6,526 bases of DNA. Origin: Pseudomonadota bacterium. Lineage in GTDB: Bacteria > Pseudomonadota > Alphaproteobacteria > Paracaedibacterales > CAIULA01. Within the stretch, counting starts at the first letter, position 1; each line of letters starts with the position of its first letter. The notes below the pieces were generated by a model that was not told the DNA's origin, searched no databases, and saw only the letters and a program-made list of their open reading frames with translations. Positions 1 through 5,655 of the stretch are shown in pieces. Made by a program: the position numbers and the translations under genes. The stretch spans positions 1 through 6,526 of the forward strand of contig JAJZHT010000068.1 of assembly GCA_021804455.1 (NCBI GenBank), given 5' to 3'.

Positions 1-108
1 AAATATCTTACCCTACAAATCCCTAAAAAAGAGTTAAAGATTCCTTCCCTCATTTTTTAAAGAACAATATTTCAAAAGCTCTACCCACTAACTTCTTGAA
101 TGTGCCCA

Positions 109-801
109 TCACATTTTTCTGTATTCTAAATAAAGACAGTGTCTTTCCTGCTGCAAAGCCTTTTGTTCATAACGTGTCATCGGCCAGCCTTCAAGACAGG
201 GTCGACTCCAAATATCATCTCGTGTTTGCACAAACAATCTTTTCCCTTCCGAAGAGGAAAAAATCTCTAAAATCCATTCTTGATACCCAGAATGATCGGT
301 TGCTATTCGCCAAATTCCCTGGGGTTTTAAAACGCGATGAATCTCAACCAAACGATCAAGCTGAACAAATCGACGTTTATGATGACGTTTCTTAGGCCAC
401 GGATCAGCAAACAGTAAATAAACTTGATCTAAGCAAGCCTCGGGTAATTTAGATAATAAAATCCCAGCATCATCTGGAAATAAGAAAAGATTCGATACAG
501 GTCGACTTTCGATCTTTTGTAAGAGAGAGGCCACCCCATTGACAAAAGGTTCACACCCTACATAAAAACGATCAGGATGGGTATAAGCTTGTTCATAGAG
601 GTGTTCCCCGGATCCAAAACCAATTTCTAAACATACAAATTTTTCCTGCCAAAAAGACAGAGAATTGCATAACCTCGCATCAAAGTGTAAAGAAGGCAAT
701 AAATTGTGCCATAAATGACTTTTATGGTCTTTCAAAGGGCGAGATTGACGACGTCCGTACAAGGAACGCTTTAGAAGAGGAACCGCTAATTTGCTTGACA
801 T
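109..801 (-). CDS. trmB: tRNA (guanine-N7-)-methyltransferase
   Basis: This enzyme transfers a methyl group from S-adenosylmethionine to N7 of guanine 46 in the variable loop of many tRNAs, in the cytoplasm. The 230-residue protein is close to the usual length. It shows the SAM-binding glycine motif LEIGFGSGEH (residues 58-67), the family signature DPWPKKRHHKRR (133-144), ATDHSGY (167-173) and the C-terminal TRYEQKA (209-215), all as expected for TrmB. The start is ATG at 799-801, and no clear Shine-Dalgarno lies before it; TATAAAAT sits directly upstream, so a very short leader is possible. The gene ends in TGA at 109-111. The 108 bp beyond it hold no start codon with a plausible frame, so the next gene on this strand is outside the window. 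It is divergent from the fabD cluster. Identity is near certain. Confidence 0.96.
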   Translation of the reverse strand: MSSKLAVPLLKRSLYGRRQSRPLKDHKSHLWHNLLPSLHFDARLCNSLSFWQEKFVCLEIGFGSGEHLYEQAYTHPDRFYVGCEPFVNGVASLLQKIESRPVSNLFLFPDDAGILLSKLPEACLDQVYLLFADPWPKKRHHKRRFVQLDRLVEIHRVLKPQGIWRIATDHSGYQEWILEIFSSSEGKRLFVQTRDDIWSRPCLEGWPMTRYEQKALQQERHCLYLEYRKM

Positions 802-876
802 ATTTTATAGGGTGATGATAGCAACAGTTTTATGTAGAGTTGTTGTAACCAATTTGTGTTCAACTTTGCAACTTTC

Positions 877-882
877 AAAGGA
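877..882 (+). promoter_or_regulatory. Shine-Dalgarno that decides the start of the small gene before fabD
   Basis: AAAGGA lies 6 bp before GTG at 889-891. The only earlier in-frame start, GTG at 856, has no such site. This favours the start at 889. Confidence 0.6.
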
Positions 883-888
883 TCACTT

Positions 889-1179
889 GTGACTTTATCA
901 CGAAAACTCATAGATGCCCTTGTTATCGCCGGCTTTGGCTGGCAGCTTCATACATGCCAGGCTCGCTGTAATTCAACGGAGGGGGAGTTTTTTACGCCTC
1001 CTTCTCCTTCAAAACCGGTTCTTGTTCCCAAGAAACAGCCCCCTAACCAACAAGAGGATTTGTTGAAGAATCATAGCCCCGTTTCTGAGCACCCTTCTTC
1101 TCCTTCATCTTCCCCCAATAAACCGGATAAGTGGTTTGAGCTTTATTTATCCCGTTTACTCACCAATTTTGACGATTAA
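889..1179 (+). CDS. Small Pro/Ser-rich protein of unknown function, upstream of fabD
   Basis: I do not recognise this 96-residue protein. I start it at GTG 889 because of the ribosome site just upstream; starting at GTG 856 would add 11 residues. It has a short N-terminal part with basic residues (SRK) followed by a modest hydrophobic stretch (LIDALVIAGFGWQL), then HTCQA, which could be a weak signal-peptide end or a short anchor. The middle (roughly residues 32-78) is rich in Pro, Ser, Lys and Gln and is probably disordered. The last 17 residues, DKWFELYLSRLLTNFDD, look like an amphipathic helix. There are two cysteines near the N-terminal segment and no lipobox. It ends 18 bp before the fabD ATG on the same strand, so co-transcription is likely. 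A secreted or membrane-tethered role is inference only. That it is a real gene is supported by its ribosome site, position and strand. Confidence 0.62.
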   Translation: MTLSRKLIDALVIAGFGWQLHTCQARCNSTEGEFFTPPSPSKPVLVPKKQPPNQQEDLLKNHSPVSEHPSSPSSSPNKPDKWFELYLSRLLTNFDD

Positions 1180-1183
1180 GAAT

Positions 1184-1187
1184 AAGG
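1184..1187 (+). promoter_or_regulatory. Shine-Dalgarno of fabD
   Basis: AAGG stands 10 bp before ATG 1198 but only 4 bp before the in-frame TTG at 1192. The ATG also gives the family's normal N-terminus (MSIAFVFPGQGSQ), so 1198 is preferred. Confidence 0.5.
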
Positions 1188-1197
1188 TTTTTTGCTA

Positions 1198-2145
1198 ATG
1201 TCGATTGCTTTTGTTTTTCCAGGTCAGGGTTCTCAAACTATGGGCATGGGGCAACAATTTCTTGAAAATTTTGCCTCGGCCCGACACGTAATGGAAGAAG
1301 TTAATGACGCCTTATCTCAAAATTTAACATCTTTAATTTTACAAGGTCCACTAGAGGATTTAACCCTTACAGAAAATGCCCAACCCGCCTTGCTCGCGAT
1401 CAGTATGGCGATTCTAAAGACCTTGGAGAATGAAGCCAAGCGTCCCATTCTTCAACTGGTACACTCTCTAGCTGGACATTCTTTAGGAGAGTACAGTGCT
1501 TTGTGTGCTGCCGGTGTGTTTACCATCGGTCAAGCTGTACGTCTTGTCCGCCTACGTGGACAAGCCATGCAAAAAGCTGTCCCCTTAGGGAAAGGTTCCA
1601 TGGCTGCTATTCTGGGACTTGAGGTCCCAACCGTTGAGAAAATGTTAAAAGACTTCAGCAACCCAAAAGAAGTTTGCGTTGTTGCCAACGATAACGCCCC
1701 AGGGCAAGTTGTTATCAGTGGCCATAAAACGACGGTTGATCAAGCCATTGTCAAAGCAAGTGAGATGGGAGCGAAAAGAGCTGTTCCCTTGGCGGTTAGT
1801 GCTCCCTTTCATAGTCCTCTTATGCAACCAGCAGCAGACATTATGAGAGAGGCTCTTCATCAGTCTTCCCTACAAAACCCCATCCTTCCCGTTTTCTCCA
1901 ACGTAACCGCGATGCCTGTGGTGGGAGCCGAAGCGCTGCCTGATCTGCTCGCCCAACAAATTACAGGACGAGTCCGTTGGCGTGAAAGTATTATGAATCT
2001 GTCATCCATGGGTTGTCACCATATTGTTGAGGTGGGGGCTGGAAAAGTATTAACAGGCCTGAATAAACGAATTGTTCCTGATAGAACCGCAACGGCCATC
2101 AACACCCCGGGTGACCTGGACCTTTTTTTGCAAAGTCTCACCTAA
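1198..2145 (+). CDS. fabD: Malonyl-CoA:ACP transacylase
   Basis: FabD moves the malonyl group from malonyl-CoA to acyl carrier protein, which supplies the extender unit for type II fatty-acid synthesis in the cytoplasm. The 315-residue length is normal. Visible motifs, numbered from ATG 1198, are the N-terminal FPGQGSQ (7-13, with Gln10 of the oxyanion hole), the nucleophile elbow GHSLGEYS (93-100, Ser95 catalytic), the malonyl-carboxylate-binding arginine in RLRG (Arg120), and SAPFHSPLM (201-209, His205 catalytic). GRVRW (258-261 plus Trp) and the C-terminal EVGAGKVLTGL are also typical. An in-frame TTG at 1192 would add two residues but fits the ribosome site less well. The gene follows the small unknown gene by 18 bp and precedes fabG by 19 bp, consistent with one operon. 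No key residue is missing. Confidence 0.97.
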   Translation: MSIAFVFPGQGSQTMGMGQQFLENFASARHVMEEVNDALSQNLTSLILQGPLEDLTLTENAQPALLAISMAILKTLENEAKRPILQLVHSLAGHSLGEYSALCAAGVFTIGQAVRLVRLRGQAMQKAVPLGKGSMAAILGLEVPTVEKMLKDFSNPKEVCVVANDNAPGQVVISGHKTTVDQAIVKASEMGAKRAVPLAVSAPFHSPLMQPAADIMREALHQSSLQNPILPVFSNVTAMPVVGAEALPDLLAQQITGRVRWRESIMNLSSMGCHHIVEVGAGKVLTGLNKRIVPDRTATAINTPGDLDLFLQSLT

Positions 2146-2152
2146 TCCTAAC

Positions 2153-2159
2153 AGAAAGG
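2153..2159 (+). promoter_or_regulatory. Shine-Dalgarno of fabG
   Basis: AGAAAGG lies 5 bp before ATG 2165, inside the 19-bp fabD-fabG gap. It fixes the fabG start there, not at the far upstream in-frame start inside fabD. Confidence 0.7.
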
Positions 2160-2164
2160 TTTTT

Positions 2165-2914
2165 ATGTTTTCTTTAGAATCCTACACAGCCATTATTACA
2201 GGAGCAACAGGAGGAATAGGACAAGCGATAGCCCATGCCCTAGCTTCTCAGGGTGCCCGGGTTGCTTTATCGGGCACACGACAAGCCGTATTACAAGAAC
2301 TTGCTAATCAATTAAAATCCCTATACGCCTGTGAAGCCATCCTTCTTCCTTGCTCTCTGACAGAAGTTGAGGCTTTAGAATCTCTTATCCCTCAGGCAGA
2401 AAAGGCTATGGGCAAAGTGGATATCCTTGTGAATAATGCTGGCATTACCCGGGATGGTTTGGCCATGCGGTTAAAAGATGAGGATTGGCAGCAAGTTTTA
2501 GACATTAACCTAACAGCTTGCTTTCGCCTGTGTCGTGCCGCTGTTAAAACCATGATGAAACGGCGCTATGGTCGTATTATTAATATCAGTTCTGTAGTAG
2601 GAACCGTAGGGAACCCAGGTCAGGCCAACTATTGCGCTTCAAAAGCCGGCATGGTTGGTTTATCAAAAGCCCTGGCTTATGAAGTTGCCAGCCGTGGTAT
2701 TACGGTTAACTGTATTGCGCCTGGTTTTATTGAATCTGATATGACGGCTGTCTTAGCAGATCCTGTTAAAGAAAAAATTTTATCGGGGATTCCTATCGGG
2801 CGAATGGGGAAACCACAAGAAATTGCAACAGCTGTAGCCTATCTAGCAAGCACTGAAAGTGGCTATATTACAGGGCAAACCTTGCATGTTAACGGGGGCA
2901 TGGCGATGATCTAG
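2165..2914 (+). CDS. fabG: 3-oxoacyl-[acyl-carrier-protein] reductase
   Basis: FabG reduces 3-ketoacyl-ACP to 3-hydroxyacyl-ACP with NADPH, the first reduction of each fatty-acid elongation round. The 249-residue protein is a classical short-chain dehydrogenase with a complete active site: the dinucleotide loop TGATGGIG (12-19), NNAGITRDGL (90-99), Asn115 in VLDIN, Ser143 in NISSVVG, and Tyr156/Lys160 in YCASK. The C-terminal HVNGGMAM matches FabG proper better than the general SDR superfamily. Start ATG 2165 is chosen for its ribosome site and the normal N-terminus; a longer frame running back into fabD is an artefact. It is co-oriented with fabD. In most relatives acpP and fabF follow, but neither does here; the next gene is a threonine dehydratase with its own promoter. 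A different SDR function is unlikely given fabD next door. Confidence 0.95.
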   Translation: MFSLESYTAIITGATGGIGQAIAHALASQGARVALSGTRQAVLQELANQLKSLYACEAILLPCSLTEVEALESLIPQAEKAMGKVDILVNNAGITRDGLAMRLKDEDWQQVLDINLTACFRLCRAAVKTMMKRRYGRIINISSVVGTVGNPGQANYCASKAGMVGLSKALAYEVASRGITVNCIAPGFIESDMTAVLADPVKEKILSGIPIGRMGKPQEIATAVAYLASTESGYITGQTLHVNGGMAMI

Positions 2915-2962
2915 ATTTGCGTTTTTAGCGTGTCCATAGTTCATTTTATGCAATAATATCCC

Positions 2963-2991
2963 TTGCCATAGCGCCTAAATCACCTTATAAG
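2963..2991 (+). promoter_or_regulatory. Sigma-70-type promoter for the threonine dehydratase gene
   Basis: TTGCCA (2963-2968) and TATAAG (2986-2991) are each one base from the -35 and -10 consensus and are separated by exactly 17 bp. Transcription would begin near 2998, about 30 bp before ATG 3030. The -10 lies in an AT-rich inverted repeat, TTATAAG (2985-2991) with CTTATAA (3001-3007). The promoter suggests that the downstream gene is not simply read through from fabG. Confidence 0.6.
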
Positions 2992-3029
2992 AAATTTAAG
3001 CTTATAAAAGTATATTGTGGCGCTTGGTT

Positions 3030-4319
3030 ATGAATGGTGCAGAACCTCCTGTCGGTTTTCTACAAAATTTTTGTGATCTAACTCCTGATAATGTTTTGAA
3101 TCGGCTTACTCGACAAACCATTGTTGATGCTGCTTTTTACCTTAAAGATATCATCCGCCCCACTCCTTTTCTAGAAATGGCTTGGTTAAATCATAAAATC
3201 CAGGGCAATGCCTTTTTAAAATTAGAAAACATGCAACTAACAGGCTCTTTTAAAACCCGCGGAATTTATATCAAACTTCTGAGTCTGAGTCAGGAAGAAA
3301 AGCAACGCGGTATTATTACCATTTCCTCGGGAAATCACGCACTAGGGGTTGCTTATCATGCTCAAACAATGGGCATTAAGGCAACAATCGTCATGCCTGA
3401 AAGCACACCTTTTTCAAAAGTAGAAAGCATCCGTCCTTATGGGGCCTCTGTCATTTTGCACGGTAAGAATATGATGGAAGCCAAAGATTTTTGTTTACAG
3501 CTGATTAAAAAACACCATTATACCCTGATCCATCCGTTCAATGACCCTTATATTATTGCTGGACAAGGGACTGTAGGTTTAGAAATGCTGACCGAGGTAC
3601 CTAACCTTGATGTTCTTGTGATCCCGATTGGTGGGGGGGGACTTGCTGCAGGCATTTGCATTGCCGCAAAAGCGATCAACCCCAACCTCCACATTATTGG
3701 TGTTCAATCAGAGGTTTGTGCAGCCACGGCAGAAATTCTATTTCCCAATACCCTTCCTTCCGAGCCTTGTTATCTCAATAAAACTCTAGCAGAAGGCATT
3801 GCCATTGAATTTCCTGGCGAATTAAATTTGGCGATTTTGTCAGAACACCTGGATGACTGTTTGGTTGTTCCGGAAAAATATATTCAATCGGCCATTCAAT
3901 CCCTGATTAACTATAGCAAACTTGTTGCTGAGGGAGCCGGCGCCATTGGGGTTGCAGGACTGATGTATGCCTCTCACCTTTTCCAAAATAAACGAGTTGG
4001 TACGATTGTCACAGGGGGCAATATTGATGCTCGTGTTCTTTCTACGGTTTTATCCCAAAACTACAAAGACCATGGTTGTTTTATCCGATGCCAAATTGAA
4101 ACGGAAGATTCGCCATCGATTTTGGGACAGCTGTCTCATGTTATCGGTAAAGCGGGAGGACATATTTTTGAGTTAAGCCAGCAAAAGCTCCTTCATAAAG
4201 TTCCAGCCCGCATGACATTTATAAAAGCTGTTATTGAAACACAAAACAGTGAACACGCCCATTATGTCTTTCAGGCCTTGGTCAGTAGTGGTTTTATGGC
4301 CCAAATCCTGGAAGAATAA
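3030..4319 (+). CDS. ilvA: Threonine dehydratase (threonine ammonia-lyase) with C-terminal ACT domain
   Basis: This PLP enzyme deaminates L-threonine to 2-oxobutanoate, the first step toward isoleucine, or acts in catabolism. It may also act on serine. From ATG 3030 it has 429 residues. The catalytic fold-type II domain occupies about 25-345. It contains the PLP lysine in TGSFKTRG (Lys75), SSGNHALG (99-106), the phosphate-binding IGGGGLAAG (200-208), EGIAIEFPGEL (255-265), EGAGA (301-305) and TGGNIDARV (328-336). Residues about 349-429 form one ACT-like regulatory domain (SPSILGQLSHVIGKAGGHI within it), as in the roughly 400-residue form common in alphaproteobacteria. The long biosynthetic enzyme has two such domains. 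No Shine-Dalgarno precedes ATG 3030, and an in-frame TTG at 3015 would add five residues, so the start is uncertain. It converges on fmt. The biosynthetic (ilvA) or catabolic (tdcB) assignment cannot be settled here. Confidence 0.9.
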   Translation: MNGAEPPVGFLQNFCDLTPDNVLNRLTRQTIVDAAFYLKDIIRPTPFLEMAWLNHKIQGNAFLKLENMQLTGSFKTRGIYIKLLSLSQEEKQRGIITISSGNHALGVAYHAQTMGIKATIVMPESTPFSKVESIRPYGASVILHGKNMMEAKDFCLQLIKKHHYTLIHPFNDPYIIAGQGTVGLEMLTEVPNLDVLVIPIGGGGLAAGICIAAKAINPNLHIIGVQSEVCAATAEILFPNTLPSEPCYLNKTLAEGIAIEFPGELNLAILSEHLDDCLVVPEKYIQSAIQSLINYSKLVAEGAGAIGVAGLMYASHLFQNKRVGTIVTGGNIDARVLSTVLSQNYKDHGCFIRCQIETEDSPSILGQLSHVIGKAGGHIFELSQQKLLHKVPARMTFIKAVIETQNSEHAHYVFQALVSSGFMAQILEE

Positions 4320-4329
4320 CCCAACACGC

Positions 4330-4385
4330 CTAAACTGTTTAGACTTAAGCAACTAAACTCGCTTTTAAAAAAGAGAAAATCTTTT
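4330..4385. terminator. Possible weak bidirectional terminator between convergent ilvA and fmt
   Basis: The 83-bp gap between two convergent genes holds CTAAAC (4330-4335), GTTTAG (4337-4342) and CTAAAC again (4353-4358). The middle element can pair with the last across a 10-base loop. A second short hairpin, AAAAGA/TCTTTT (4369-4374 with 4380-4385), is flanked by T-runs when read on the minus strand. All stems are AT-rich, so termination is plausible but weak. Confidence 0.3.
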
Positions 4386-4402
4386 GCACTTTTCTTGGTC
4401 AC

Positions 4403-5332
4403 CTAGACCTCAAAAATCAAACTGGCTTGGGTGTTGTATCCTCTAACGAAATCGGCCGCCTCCAAAGCACGCCCTCCCGGACGCTGCAAGCAACCAAGAA
4501 CCAAAGATCCTTCTCCACAATTTACAATAAGTGGGTGATGCGCATCTGACCAAAATTGCCCGTTAGAACCCTGTTTTTGGGTAATAGGGTGTGCTTTTAA
4601 AACTTTTATGGCCGTTTCATTATGCACAAACCAAGTTCCCGGCCATGGATTTAAGGCACGCACTTGGAGATCCAGATCCACAGCTGATTTTGAAAAATCC
4701 AGTTTTCCTTCCTCCTTTGTCAATTTCGCAGCGTAAGTTATCCCTTGTTCAGGTTGCAACCTAGGGTAAGAATGACCTAGGCGAACCTCCTCCAAAGTTT
4801 TAACAATAAGATCCGCTCCCAACAAAGAAAGAGAGTCTTCTAAAGCAACGGTCGTTGTGTCGGCGGTGATCGGTACCATCTCTTGTTTAAGCATGGCTCC
4901 TGTATCAAGCCCTTCTTCCATTTGCATAATTGTCACCCCGGTGTTTGGATCCCCGGCCAAGATAGACCGTTGAATCGGAGCCGCTCCACGCCAACGGGGT
5001 AATAACGACGCATGAATATTCAAACACCCATAACGAGGAATTTCTAAAATAGCCTTCGGCAAAATCAACCCGTATGCCGCCACAACAACGGCCTCTGCCT
5101 GATGGGATGAAAATTCTTGTTGAACTTCTTTCTGCCGAAGGCTGATGGGTGTATAGACAGAAAGCGCCATTTGTTCCGCCACCTCATGAACGGCACTCTT
5201 TTGCAAACGATATCCACGATTCTTAGCACGAGGAGGCTGACAATAAACAGCGATAATCTGGTGTCCTTGTTGATGTAACTTTTTTAAAGCGGGGACCGCA
5301 AAGGCAGGAGTGCCCATAAAAATCAAACGCAC
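4403..5332 (-). CDS. fmt: Methionyl-tRNA formyltransferase
   Basis: Fmt transfers a formyl group from 10-formyltetrahydrofolate to the amino group of methionyl initiator tRNA in the cytoplasm. The 309 residues match the usual length. The N-terminal formyltransferase domain (about 1-200) starts MRLIFMGTPAFAVPAL and carries the catalytic set Asn105 and His107 in NIHASLLPRWRGAAPIQR (105-122) and Asp143 in EEGLDTG (139-145). The C-terminal OB-like tRNA-binding domain (about 205-309) includes VRALNPWPGTW (224-234). The start is GTG at 5330-5332, supported by AGGAAAG upstream and a normal N-terminus. It lies 323 bp downstream of def instead of directly beside it, and the gap carries CtrA-type boxes and a probable promoter. 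So it may be transcribed separately from def. Identity is near certain. Confidence 0.96.
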   Translation of the reverse strand: MRLIFMGTPAFAVPALKKLHQQGHQIIAVYCQPPRAKNRGYRLQKSAVHEVAEQMALSVYTPISLRQKEVQQEFSSHQAEAVVVAAYGLILPKAILEIPRYGCLNIHASLLPRWRGAAPIQRSILAGDPNTGVTIMQMEEGLDTGAMLKQEMVPITADTTTVALEDSLSLLGADLIVKTLEEVRLGHSYPRLQPEQGITYAAKLTKEEGKLDFSKSAVDLDLQVRALNPWPGTWFVHNETAIKVLKAHPITQKQGSNGQFWSDAHHPLIVNCGEGSLVLGCLQRPGGRALEAADFVRGYNTQASLIFEV

Positions 5333-5336
5333 GGAT

Positions 5337-5343
5337 CTTTCCT
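5337..5343 (-). promoter_or_regulatory. Shine-Dalgarno of fmt
   Basis: Read on the minus strand this is AGGAAAG; its AGGA core sits 7 bp before the GTG start at 5332. It supports the use of GTG there. Confidence 0.65.
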
Positions 5344-5361
5344 ATCTTACGTAATGTGCAA

Positions 5362-5367
5362 ATTTTA
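5362..5367 (-). promoter_or_regulatory. Candidate -10 element of the fmt promoter
   Basis: The minus strand reads TAAAAT here, within TAGTAAAAT. No sigma-70-like -35 sits 16-18 bp upstream; that position (about 5385-5390) falls inside the first CtrA-type box. This is the layout expected of a promoter that depends on an activator. Transcription would start about 20-25 bp before the fmt GTG. Confidence 0.4.
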
Positions 5368-5383
5368 CTAAAGATTCAATTTG

Positions 5384-5399
5384 TTAACTTTTTGTTAAC
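5384..5399. promoter_or_regulatory. CtrA-type box 1
   Basis: The plus strand reads TTAACTTTTTGTTAAC, a perfect match to the CtrA consensus TTAA-N7-TTAAC. With the G at 5383 the two half-sites are both GTTAAC, so the minus strand is also a perfect match. It overlaps the expected -35 of fmt. CtrA is the cell-cycle response regulator of alphaproteobacteria. Binding is inferred from the motif alone. Confidence 0.55.
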
Positions 5400-5403
5400 C
5401 TTA

Positions 5404-5419
5404 GTTAATAAGAGGTTAA
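5404..5419 (-). promoter_or_regulatory. CtrA-type box 2
   Basis: Read on the minus strand this is TTAACCTCTTATTAAC, a second perfect TTAA-N7-TTAAC. It starts 5 bp beyond box 1. The half-sites across both boxes begin 11, 10 and 11 bp apart, so all four lie on one face of the helix. Confidence 0.5.
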
Positions 5420-5441
5420 TTTTTGTTTTTTTCCACCCCCC

Positions 5442-5471
5442 GCCCCTTGCCTCCCTTAGCGGGAGGGGGGC
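5442..5471. repeat. Strong G+C-rich hairpin with a G-rich minus strand
   Basis: CCTCCC (5450-5455) pairs with GGGAGG (5461-5466) across the loop TTAGC. GCCCC (5442-5446) then pairs with GGGGC (5467-5471), leaving TTG bulged, which gives 11 pairs of which all are G-C or A-T. The surroundings are AT-rich. Neither side has a U-tract following the stem in its own direction of reading, so this is not a standard intrinsic terminator. Confidence 0.6.
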
Positions 5472-5655
5472 TCAACCCACCTTCTTACAAAAACAAGGAT
5501 CAAAACACGTCTTATAGCCCTTCGTTTTTGTTTCAAAAAGGGTTTCTTTAATCACCTCGGTTATTCTTTATCATAATTCTCGAATCCTTACCAAAACGTT
5601 AATAGGAAAATATTTTTAAGAACGGATACATTCGTCTTATGGGGATAAGCTTTTG

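Larger units (their letters stand above)
5333..5655. other. Long non-coding gap between def and fmt
   Basis: I see no convincing gene in these 323 bp. From the fmt side they hold the fmt leader and likely promoter, a cluster of four TTAA half-sites, a T/A-tract, a G+C-rich hairpin (5442-5471), an inverted pair ACAAAAAC (5487-5494) and GTTTTTGT (5524-5531), a nested hairpin TTTTTG-TTT-CAAAAA (5525-5539), and a small palindrome CTTAT-GGGG-ATAAG (5636-5649) just after the def stop. The rest is AT-rich and featureless to my eye. Confidence 0.7.

Noticed and set aside
96..395. Plus-strand open frame opposite the 3' half of trmB
   Set aside because: It is wholly antisense to a well-supported trmB, has no family resemblance, and has no ribosome site worth the name.
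1645..1860. Minus-strand open frame inside fabD
   Set aside because: It is antisense to conserved FabD sequence including the active-site histidine region, so it is a chance frame.
2072..2164. N-terminal extension of fabG back into fabD
   Set aside because: It overlaps the fabD 3' end and encodes nothing like a FabG N-terminus. The ribosome site at 2153-2159 and the ATG at 2165 give the normal protein.
3967..4176. Second plus-strand frame inside the threonine dehydratase
   Set aside because: It overlaps the conserved end of the catalytic domain and the ACT domain in another phase and shows no recognisable features.
5373..5377. GANTC (CcrM) site in the fmt promoter as evidence of methylation control
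   Set aside because: GANTC occurs many times across the window, including inside genes, at about the rate expected by chance, so one site next to the CtrA boxes says little.
5442..5471. Intrinsic terminator of def
   Set aside because: Read on the def strand, the stem is followed by a G-run and then A-run instead of U-residues, so the key part of an intrinsic terminator is missing.
5333..5655. Replication origin in the def-fmt gap
   Set aside because: There is only one near-match DnaA box, no box cluster and no clear IHF site, and none of the genes usually next to an alphaproteobacterial origin (hemE, dnaA, parAB) is nearby. The CtrA-type boxes are explained as well by an fmt promoter.
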